Origin: Bacteroidota bacterium
GTDB lineage: Bacteria > Bacteroidota > Bacteroidia > Cytophagales > Cyclobacteriaceae
Assembly (NCBI GenBank): GCA_003242315.1
Contig: QGUY01000281.1
Location: 1-5,074, forward strand
Direction: 5' to 3'
DNA: 5,074 nt
Shown: piece after piece, positions 1 through 5,074 of the stretch
How positions within the stretch are numbered: the first letter of the stretch is position 1
Layout: each line of letters opens with the position of its first letter
The notes under the pieces: model-generated
The model's database searches: none
What the model was told of the DNA's origin: nothing
What the model saw: only the letters and a program-made list of their open reading frames with translations
Program-made: the position numbers and the translations under genes

Positions 1-1626
1 ATGTGGGATGCCCTGGCCTGGGGCGGTGAAACGCAGGCACTGATCTACAATCCAAAGACCAGGAAGGTTATCGCGATCAATGCACTGGGCGTCGCACCCT
101 CGGGCGCCACACCCGAATTTTACAGGAGCAAGGGCATGGACTTTCCGCCGGAATACGGACCACTCGCAGCGGTAACACCTGGCACGCCGGGGGGATTGTG
201 CACAATGCTTGCAGAGTTCGGAACGCTGAGTCTCAAAGATGTTCTTGCCCCCGCGATGGAATTGGCCAAAGGATATCCCATTGAAGCTGAGCTGGCAAAC
301 AGCATCGAAGGCAGCAAAGCGCGAATTAAAGAATGGCCATACTCGAAGGCTGTGTTCTTGCCACACCTTGGTGAAGAACGGGAAGCGCCAAGTCCTGGTG
401 AGATATTCGTGCAATCCGATCTTCTCCAAACTCTGCAAAAGATGGTGGACGCCGAGCAACAGGCACTGAAAAAAGGAAAGAGCAGAAAGGAGGCCATCTA
501 CGCTGCCTATGACCGGTTCTATAAAGGCGATATCGCAAAAGAATTTGCACGTGGATGCCAGGAGCAGGGCGGCCTCATCACTGAAAAAGACCTGGCCAAC
601 TGGAAGGTCAAAATTGAAGAGCCGTTATCAACAAACTACAAGGGCATTGAAGTATACAAACTGCAACAGTGGACGCAAGGGCCGGTCATGCTTCAGGCAC
701 TAAACATTCTTGAGAACTTCGATCTCAAGGGCATGGGCTATAATTCGGCCCAATACATCCATACGGTCTATCAGGCTATGAACCTGGCCTATGCAGATCG
801 GGACTTCTACTACGGTGATCCGGACTTCGCACCGGATGAACCTATCAAAGGACTGTTGTCGAAAGAATACGCGAAGCAACGTGCCGCTGAAATCAAGAAA
901 GACCAAAACAACGCAAACGCTGGTCCTGGCGACCCCTACCCTTTCGAAGGCAAAACCAATCCGTACACTTCACTGATCGAAAACTGGAGCCACACACGGT
1001 TGGCACCCGCAGAAAATCAAGAGGATTATCTCGCCGACTTCCACGCGGGCACAACTTCCATCCAGGCAACAGATGAAGCCGGATGGATCGTCTCTGTGAC
1101 GCCAAGCGGCGGATGGATGCCTGCATGCATAGCCGGAAGAACCGGCATTGGCATGAGCCAGCGCATGCAGTCTTTCGTTCTCGACGCCGCACAAAATCCG
1201 TTCAACGTTCTTGAGCCGGGAAAGAGGCCGCGCGTAACGCTCACACCGGGGATGGCATTCAAAGATGGTAAGCCTTTTCTGTCATTTGCAGTTCAGGGCG
1301 GGGACAGCCAGGATCAGGATCTTCTGCAATGCTTCCTGAATGTTGTCGAATTTGGGATGACCATCCAGGAGGCCGTCGAAGCACCCAATATCGTCAGTTA
1401 TCAAATGCGATCTTCTTTCGGCAACCATGAGCGCAAGCCCGGTCACATCTTGCTAAACACCCAAACCCCCAAGTACGTCATCAAGGAACTTCGCAATATG
1501 GGTTACACTGTCACACTCGATGAACGGACCGCCGGTCCCATCAACGCCATATACTTTGATCAAAAACACGGAACGTTTTGGGGTGGATCAGGGAATCATG
1601 GCGAAGATTATGGGATTGGATGGTAG
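1..1626 (+). CDS. Gamma-glutamyltransferase-like N-terminal-nucleophile hydrolase, 5'-partial
   Basis: This is the last 541 residues of a GGT-family protein. The frame is open from base 1 to TAG at 1624-1626. The first Met is unlikely to be the true start, because residues 1-41 already match the internal GGT segment leading to the conserved AP of ALGVAPSGATPEF. The signal peptide and roughly the first 80-100 residues should lie upstream. GGTs are exported proenzymes that cleave themselves before a Thr to give two subunits. The cleavage point here is between Gly350 and Thr351 (AGTTS), followed by the family pattern D358..G361..V364-S-V-T. A second conserved block is TPGTPGGL (59-66). The small subunit carries VTLTP (412-416) and the oxyanion-loop region QGGDSQDQ (432-439). 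Compared with E. coli GGT as I recall it, the carboxylate-binding Arg114 aligns with Leu29, Asn411 with Gly371 and Asp433 with Ser391. The true donor is therefore uncertain; it may be an acylase or a divergent peptidase. It is convergent with the neighbouring phosphatase gene. Family confidence is high, substrate confidence low. Confidence 0.9.
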   Translation: MWDALAWGGETQALIYNPKTRKVIAINALGVAPSGATPEFYRSKGMDFPPEYGPLAAVTPGTPGGLCTMLAEFGTLSLKDVLAPAMELAKGYPIEAELANSIEGSKARIKEWPYSKAVFLPHLGEEREAPSPGEIFVQSDLLQTLQKMVDAEQQALKKGKSRKEAIYAAYDRFYKGDIAKEFARGCQEQGGLITEKDLANWKVKIEEPLSTNYKGIEVYKLQQWTQGPVMLQALNILENFDLKGMGYNSAQYIHTVYQAMNLAYADRDFYYGDPDFAPDEPIKGLLSKEYAKQRAAEIKKDQNNANAGPGDPYPFEGKTNPYTSLIENWSHTRLAPAENQEDYLADFHAGTTSIQATDEAGWIVSVTPSGGWMPACIAGRTGIGMSQRMQSFVLDAAQNPFNVLEPGKRPRVTLTPGMAFKDGKPFLSFAVQGGDSQDQDLLQCFLNVVEFGMTIQEAVEAPNIVSYQMRSSFGNHERKPGHILLNTQTPKYVIKELRNMGYTVTLDERTAGPINAIYFDQKHGTFWGGSGNHGEDYGIGW

Positions 1627-1727
1627 TACAGTGGGCAGTTGTGCACAGGGCTGTCGACCCCTTGTAGAACCGTAAATCGAAGCTCGTAAAATCAAATTCG
1701 GAATTACAGAGACGCGACCCGCGCGTT
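1627..1727. other. Intergenic gap between convergent genes
   Basis: A 101-base gap separates two genes whose 3' ends face each other. A bidirectional terminator would be expected here, but I see no compact GC-rich hairpin followed by a T-run on either strand. The only exact inverted repeat I noticed is GTAGAAC (1664-1670) with GTTCTAC (1725-1731). Its arms are more than 50 bases apart and the right arm enters the phosphatase stop codon, so it is probably chance. Confidence 0.5.
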
Positions 1728-2843
1728 CTACTTCTTACTTTTGACTCCTACGATCTCCTTCCCCGCTCTCTCCACATCATACGCCACACCCAGAAACGCC
1801 GCGGCCGTTCTGGCGACCTGATTCTGGTATAATTGTCCGGGTGACTTGACCTCACCCAGCGCAGGTGTATCGGGCCCCATCACCGCAATCCAGATCTGAT
1901 CGGCACCTGAAATATCTTTGCCATGACTTCTCCAGGTATTGATAGGCACAGTTCCGCGTCCATGATCCGTTGTAATAATGAAAGTGGTTTTGTCTTTGTA
2001 CCCCTCGTGCGACTGTACCCATTCCCATAATTCCTTAATAAATTGATCCGTTTGCCATGCTGACTTGAGGTATGCATCGTAGCGACCATCATGCGCAAAG
2101 TCGTCCGTTTCTCCGTAGCTGACAAACAACACACGGGGCTGATGCTTTTTCAGATACTCCAATGCGTAATGGTGGGTAAAGGCGTCGAAACGTACGGAAC
2201 CCCACTCCTGCGGTATTTGCGACTGCATTGCGTTCAAAAGTTTTTCCCGCTCTGTAAGATCGCCTGTTGCTGTCTCGTATCCGGCATTGACGGGTACTCC
2301 GCTTCGCTTCTCATTAATGATAAAAGGAAAAACATCCCATGAAGCAAACGCTGCCACCTTGCCCTTGAACTCCGCTTTGCTGTTCAGAAACTCAAGCAGG
2401 GTAACATTGGGATTATCCTCCTTATCATTGCTGTTGATGCGCTTGTCATCCGCAAATCCACACAAGATTTCATTGTAGCCAGGATACGAAAACCACATCT
2501 GGTTAGAAACATTAACCTTGTTGTCGTATTTCCTGTTGCCGTACAGCTGACCCTGCTTCGCGATCGTTGTCCAGAAAAAAGGCATGAGCACTTCCCTACG
2601 CTGTTCGGGTGTATTGCGCCAAAACCTTTTCTTGAGTCCTTCAGTGTCTTTGACGTATTCCTTGCTATTGATCAACAGCGAATCAGCGCCGTTATACAAC
2701 TCCTGCCATCGAAAGCCATCTAAGGTGATGATGAATATATTCTCCGTCTTCCACTGTCCCCATAGTGGAATCTGGACAAGCAAAAGGGCAAGTACGAAGG
2801 TAGTCCGTAAAGAACAAATGGATTTTGTGAACATGTAGCGCAT
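1728..2843 (-). CDS. Secreted alkaline-phosphatase-superfamily hydrolase (type I phosphodiesterase/nucleotide pyrophosphatase-like)
   Basis: The residue numbers here count from the TTG at 2849, the longest frame. The ATG at 2843 (residue 3) is the more likely start, and the ATG at 2834 (residue 6) is also possible; no strong Shine-Dalgarno decides between them. A Sec signal peptide spans about residues 8-32 (basic N-terminus, hydrophobic FVLALLLVQIPLW, then GQ), and I see no lipobox Cys. The catalytic core shows the superfamily's metal ligands in order: Asp44 in LDGF, a candidate nucleophile Ser121 two residues before the Pro of PGYNEIL, Asp249 and His253 in DDFAH, Asp295-His296 in TTDHGRG, and His309 in RSHG. 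The length (about 371) is normal for a single-domain member, so the protein looks intact and active. The family hydrolyses phosphate mono- or diesters or sulfate esters with two metals, usually zinc, in the periplasm. The substrate cannot be told from sequence. It lies 63 bases downstream of the DUF3179 gene on the same strand and is probably co-transcribed with it. Confidence 0.88.
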   Translation of the reverse strand: MRYMFTKSICSLRTTFVLALLLVQIPLWGQWKTENIFIITLDGFRWQELYNGADSLLINSKEYVKDTEGLKKRFWRNTPEQRREVLMPFFWTTIAKQGQLYGNRKYDNKVNVSNQMWFSYPGYNEILCGFADDKRINSNDKEDNPNVTLLEFLNSKAEFKGKVAAFASWDVFPFIINEKRSGVPVNAGYETATGDLTEREKLLNAMQSQIPQEWGSVRFDAFTHHYALEYLKKHQPRVLFVSYGETDDFAHDGRYDAYLKSAWQTDQFIKELWEWVQSHEGYKDKTTFIITTDHGRGTVPINTWRSHGKDISGADQIWIAVMGPDTPALGEVKSPGQLYQNQVARTAAAFLGVAYDVERAGKEIVGVKSKK

Positions 2844-2906
2844 GTTCAAATCTAGACATTCCTGGCAATATTCCGTCAGGTGACTCGTGCCAAGAACAGT
2901 CGTCTG

Positions 2907-4055
2907 CTATGGCTGGATCCCATAACGATCGGTATGGGGTCTGAAAGTTCTCCAACTGTGCCAGAATTCCTGATACCCCTGGATCCGCTGCAGTCGGCCA
3001 TTCGCGCTACGCCCGGAAAAATCGTACGTGCCGGTGGGACCGATCAAAGAATTGTTCCGGATCATAAACCGTTCATCCGAAGCGTTTCTGCGCAGGATGG
3101 AGAAACTCTGGTTGTCTTCGGCAAGCGCAAGGACGAGGGGCACACCGGCGATGTTGTCGTGAATGACTCGCTCTTCTTTTAGTTGATTCCAGTCGTATGC
3201 ACGGGCGTTCGTTCCGATTTCCACACCGACCACCCACGACTTATCCCCCCAGGAAAGCGAGTCAGAACGCGTTAGCTTGCCCTTACTCTTTCCACGCTCA
3301 AACCGTCCGAGCGAGTCGTAGCTATCGGCCGATGCCGCATCGGCCTGCATCACTTTTCCGAACGGATAGGTATTGAAGAACATACCCAGGGTGAGCTGAG
3401 TTGACGGCATCTCCGGAAGTCTCTGGCCAAGAAGTGGTCCTGTAGCCGCTTCACCGTTGACTTGTCGCCACCAGCTCTTTGTTGATTCATCTTCAAACAT
3501 GGCATTGAAATGGTCCATTCCCACCAGGCGGAAGCGTTCGGGCTTCCCCTCCACGACCGGCTCAAATACGCGACCTGTCCGGCATACACTACAATAAGTA
3601 ACCATTACCGGCTTTCCTCCCACCGTGTCGCGAACCTGATGATGGTAGACTATATATCTCAGCGGATACGCTTTGGCCTCACCTTCGTGTTCAACAGCGA
3701 GCACTACTGTGCTATCGCCCAGCACGTTGGTTGACCGGCCTTCAAATATCAATGCCTCTGGCTCCAGGAATATGCGGTCAGCCATCATTTTCATATTGAA
3801 ATTGTATACAACCCAACCTGCAAACACTACCAGTACTGCCGGAATCCATTTTCGACGTCCGGAAAAGGCACTGACAGCGCCACCCAAAATCATTAGACCG
3901 AACAGTACACGAAGGTACCATCGGTTGCTATGAAGGAAGTATGCGAGATCGAGCGTTTCGGCTTGTTGGCTACCCGGGAAGGGCATAATAAAATAAACTT
4001 TTAGAAATTCGAAAGCTGCCAGCAGGATGATACCGAAGTATAACAGTCGTTTCAT
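2907..4055 (-). CDS. Membrane-anchored DUF3179 domain protein
   Basis: A 382-residue protein of unknown function. The N-terminus has three hydrophobic stretches likely to span the inner membrane: about 4-24 (LLYFGIILLAAFEFLKVYF), 47-65 (WYLRVLFGLMILGGAVSAF) and 70-86 (WIPAVLVVFAGWVVYNF). A soluble DUF3179 domain follows, from about 100 to 375. Its hallmarks are YHHQ (137-140), TYCSVCRTGRVF (153-164, with Cys155 and Cys158 forming CxxC), KSWWRQVNGEAATGPLLG (193-210), RLPEMPSTQLTLG (212-224), and the closing EFWHSWRTFRPHT (363-375). Many DUF3179 proteins have a CPLTGTA-like sequence where this one has CSVCRTG. The Cys pair and conserved His residues could bind a metal or be redox-active, which is inference. 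Its ATG overlaps the stop of the upstream AhpD-like fragment (ATGA, 4052-4055), the usual arrangement for translational coupling. The length and both ends look complete. The family call is firm; the function is not known. Confidence 0.9.
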   Translation of the reverse strand: MKRLLYFGIILLAAFEFLKVYFIMPFPGSQQAETLDLAYFLHSNRWYLRVLFGLMILGGAVSAFSGRRKWIPAVLVVFAGWVVYNFNMKMMADRIFLEPEALIFEGRSTNVLGDSTVVLAVEHEGEAKAYPLRYIVYHHQVRDTVGGKPVMVTYCSVCRTGRVFEPVVEGKPERFRLVGMDHFNAMFEDESTKSWWRQVNGEAATGPLLGQRLPEMPSTQLTLGMFFNTYPFGKVMQADAASADSYDSLGRFERGKSKGKLTRSDSLSWGDKSWVVGVEIGTNARAYDWNQLKEERVIHDNIAGVPLVLALAEDNQSFSILRRNASDERFMIRNNSLIGPTGTYDFSGRSANGRLQRIQGYQEFWHSWRTFRPHTDRYGIQP

Positions 4056-4342
4056 GGTATTGTACCGTTAGTGGTAAGGATCATAATGGGCATACCTTCT
4101 TCCGCACGAGCGGAAGCCCGCTTCACGTAAAACATTCGGTCAGATGGTGCCCACGTACCAAGACCATCGACATACCGATTGAACATGCAGAAAGCCGCAG
4201 CGATCAATACCGTATCATGTATCTCGACGTCTGATGCTCCCTCCTTCCTGGACCGTGCAATGTGCTCCTGTGTAACATGCTTCCCGCCCTTTTGAACGAC
4301 AGCCGCACTAGAAAGCAGCGACTTCCCCATAGGAATCGGCAT
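4052..4342 (-). CDS. C-terminal fragment of a carboxymuconolactone decarboxylase/AhpD-like (peroxidase-related) protein, probably non-functional
   Basis: The 96-residue frame matches only the second half of CMD/AhpD-like proteins of about 180-190 residues. It has the helix with SLLSSAAVVQKGGKHVT (8-24), then HIARSRKEGASDVEIHDTVL (27-46), then AAAFCMFNRYVDGLGTWAP (48-66). The N-terminal half, which in this family carries the ERELI helix and the catalytic CxxC..SHG motif, is missing. I looked for it in the other minus-strand frames up to about 4640 and did not find it. In-frame TGA lies five codons upstream of the nominal ATG. The first residues (MPIPMGK) sit on the junction with an unrelated membrane-protein stub. 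The protein as drawn lacks its redox centre and is probably a remnant, or the result of a misassembly. The 3' end is normal: its TGA overlaps the DUF3179 start codon, so the original operon was presumably CMD-like, DUF3179, phosphatase. The family call is good; the start is nominal. Confidence 0.75.
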   Translation of the reverse strand: MPIPMGKSLLSSAAVVQKGGKHVTQEHIARSRKEGASDVEIHDTVLIAAAFCMFNRYVDGLGTWAPSDRMFYVKRASARAEEGMPIMILTTNGTIP

Positions 4343-4448
4343 CCAGCCGACGTGTCATTGCGATCTCATTGCTGTATTGGAGGACAACAAAAAACAAATA
4401 ATACCCTAAAACATTCAGGAGAAGCAGGAATACAAGTGACCATGACAT
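4308..4448 (-). pseudogene. N-terminal stub of a small single-pass membrane protein, fused out of frame to the AhpD-like fragment
   Basis: An ATG at 4448 opens a 46-codon frame ending in TAG at 4308-4310. It starts with one clear transmembrane helix, about residues 4-24 (SLVFLLLLNVLGYYLFFVVLQ), followed by a polar segment NEIAMTRRLDADSYGE (27-42). It resembles the start of short (about 150-residue) membrane proteins of unknown function seen in Bacteroidota, which I recognise by pattern only. After Gly-Glu (41-42) the reading ends quickly in VAAF and stop, and the DNA from about 4335 downward codes for the AhpD-like fragment in another frame. So only the first 40 or so residues look genuine and the rest is lost at the junction. 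A GTG at 4460 is an alternative start that would add RKS before the helix. A Bacteroidota-like promoter lies just upstream (4484-4513). Confidence 0.55.
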
Positions 4449-4483
4449 GGACTTTCTCACTGCAAGGGGGATCAATGAATCTT

Positions 4484-4513
4484 CAAACTAAGGCATTTGG
4501 GCCAACTTTCAAA
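4484..4513 (-). promoter_or_regulatory. Bacteroidota-type promoter candidate
   Basis: On the minus strand TTTG (4513-4510) is followed after 18 bases by TTAGTTTG (4491-4484). This differs at one base from the Bacteroidota -7 consensus TAnnTTTG and has nearly the usual spacing to the -33 TTTG. A transcript would start near 4477 and give a leader of about 29 bases before the ATG at 4448. It would drive the membrane stub and, if the junction is real, the whole minus-strand cluster. It was found by eye, and AT-rich intergenic DNA gives chance matches. Confidence 0.35.
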
Positions 4514-4597
4514 CACATACCTGTACCAACTTCTATTTTCAGCGGTCATGTGACACCGTCACCGTGGAGACGTCAAACAGGCCAGATCAAATCCCAC

Positions 4598-4621
4598 AAA
4601 AAACGAACAGTCGAAACTGTT
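4598..4621 (-). terminator. Weak hairpin plus T-run, terminator-like
   Basis: On the minus strand AACAGT (4621-4616), loop TTCG, ACTGTT (4611-4606) form an exact 6-bp stem with a stable tetraloop. CG and six T (4603-4598) follow. The shape is that of an intrinsic terminator, but the stem is short and AT-rich. No gene is visible on that strand to its right before the divergent start at 4690, so it would only stop stray or antisense transcription. Confidence 0.22.
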
Positions 4622-4689
4622 TAATCCCATTATCCATCTTGAACGAACTTTCGTAACTTTTCGGACCACTTCCGGCAAGAGTTACGGCA

Positions 4690-5033
4690 ATGACGGATCA
4701 CAACTTTGTAACAACATGCCTGCGAGAGATCTTTGAAAGGAATGGTTACGAAGACCCTGACAAGATTACGCAACGCGACTATGAACATATCAGCGCTGAA
4801 ATCGCCGCGAAGACGTCAATCCTAATCAGCGTTGCAACACTAAAAAGACTCATGCAAGGTCGCTTTGCGCGGCTTCCTCAAACTGCCACTCTTAACGCCA
4901 TCTCGCAATATCTGGGTTACAACAATTGGCAAGACTACAAGGTGGCAGTCCGTGAGAGAGTGAACAAAACGCCACGGGAAAGCGAATCCGAAAAACCCAA
5001 GAAGCCATCTGTTCACGACGTCAAGACCTATCC
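4690..5033 (+). CDS. N-terminal domain of a probable Bacteroidota regulatory protein, 3'-partial
   Basis: An ATG at 4690 opens a frame that stays open to the end of the window, with 114 genuine codons before the adapter begins. Residues 1-90 form a compact, mostly helical domain. It has FVTTCLREIFERNGYEDPDKI (6-26), a helix around RDYEHISAEIAAKT (29-42), then VATLKRLMQGRF (48-59) and the signature PQTATLNAISQYLGYNNWQDY (63-83). The pattern TLKRL..G....P...TLNAI..YLGY..W is familiar from the N-termini of many uncharacterised Bacteroidota proteins, where it looks like a helix-turn-helix or similar domain ahead of a linker, and often a membrane span and a sensor domain. DNA binding is inferred, not shown. 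Residues 91-114 are a charged, proline-containing linker (KTPRESESEKPKKP), which fits an unseen second domain. The frame continues through 5034-5074, but those 14 apparent residues come from sequencing adapter and must not be translated. The gene diverges from the minus-strand cluster. Confidence 0.72.
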
Positions 5034-5074
5034 CTGTCTCTTATACACATTTCAGAGCCCACGAAACCGTATTA
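5034..5074 (+). other. Residual Illumina Nextera adapter (non-genomic)
   Basis: The last 41 bases match, from memory of the Nextera read-through sequence, the first 17 bases of the mosaic end (CTGTCTCTTATACACAT, 5034-5050) exactly. The rest of the mosaic end and the handle follow (GAGCCCACGA at 5055-5064, AC at 5066-5067), and then CGTATTA (5068-5074), one base off the start of the i7 index CGTACTAG. Mismatches are at 5051, 5054, 5065 and 5072, giving 37 of 41 identical. This is what an untrimmed, low-quality read end leaves on a contig. Confidence 0.95.

Noticed and set aside
893..1262. Several overlapping minus-strand open frames inside the GGT-like gene
   Set aside because: They are antisense shadows of a well-supported coding region, rich in Arg, Cys and Ser, and have no plausible domains.
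1664..1731. Inverted repeat GTAGAAC / GTTCTAC as a terminator
   Set aside because: The 7-bp arms are more than 50 bases apart with no T-run, so it is most likely chance.
2844..2849. TTG at 2849 as start of the phosphatase
   Set aside because: It adds only two residues, and ATG codons at 2843 and 2834 are available. The AGGA about 10 bases upstream of the TTG is weak evidence.
2692..2955. 87-codon minus-strand frame spanning the DUF3179-phosphatase gap
   Set aside because: It overlaps the ends of two well-supported genes in another frame, has no motif, and overlaps the signal peptide region of the phosphatase.
4262..4624. 120-codon plus-strand open frame across the junction region
   Set aside because: Its composition is unlike a protein domain, it has no recognisable motif, and it lies antisense to frames with clear family similarity.
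4654..4661. TAACTTTT as a -7 element for the plus-strand gene at 4690
   Set aside because: It is one base from TAnnTTTG, but there is no TTTG-like -33 element at the right distance upstream.
5034..5052. Tn5/IS50-related transposon end in the genome
   Set aside because: The mosaic-end match is followed by the Illumina handle and index sequence rather than transposon DNA, and it lies at the very contig end.
1..5074. CRISPR arrays, tRNA or rRNA genes, insertion sequences, tandem repeats
   Set aside because: I looked for repeated units, transposase-like frames and RNA-gene signatures and saw none.

Overview
The window looks like Bacteroidota DNA, probably from the Cytophagales/Chitinophagales side. 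The evidence is a DUF3179 protein with a CSVC motif, a PGYNEIL-type alkaline-phosphatase-superfamily protein, an N-terminal domain typical of Bacteroidota regulators, the lack of strong Shine-Dalgarno sites, and one promoter-like site close to the Bacteroidota TTTG / TAnnTTTG pattern. This assignment comes from motif recognition, not a database search.

Layout. Positions 1-1626 (+) hold most of a gamma-glutamyltransferase-like Ntn hydrolase whose 5' end lies outside the window. It converges on a minus-strand cluster. Read in transcription order (right to left), that cluster is: a 46-residue stub of a small membrane protein (4448-4308); the C-terminal half of a carboxymuconolactone decarboxylase/AhpD-like protein (4342-4052); a membrane-anchored DUF3179 protein (4055-2907, overlapping the previous gene by ATGA); and a secreted or periplasmic alkaline-phosphatase-superfamily hydrolase (2843-1728). 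A divergent plus-strand gene starts at 4690. It encodes the N-terminal domain of a probable regulator and runs off the right edge.

Two structural anomalies matter more than any single gene. First, the last 41 bases (5034-5074) are not genomic. They match the Illumina Nextera mosaic end, the following adapter handle and the start of an i7 index, with 4 mismatches, so genomic sequence ends at 5033 and the last 14 apparent codons of the final gene are artefactual. Second, at about 4321-4340 the N-terminus of one gene is joined out of frame to the C-terminal half of an unrelated one. This is either a real deletion fusion or an assembly chimera close to a poor contig end. If it is a chimera, the regulator and promoter to the right of about 4340 may not belong next to the genes on the left.

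No convincing new multi-gene system is visible. The most interesting biology is the GGT-like enzyme, which keeps the nucleophilic Thr but appears to lack several residues that bind the gamma-glutamyl donor, and the DUF3179 protein with a CxxC motif that sits in an operon with a (broken) AhpD-like redox protein.
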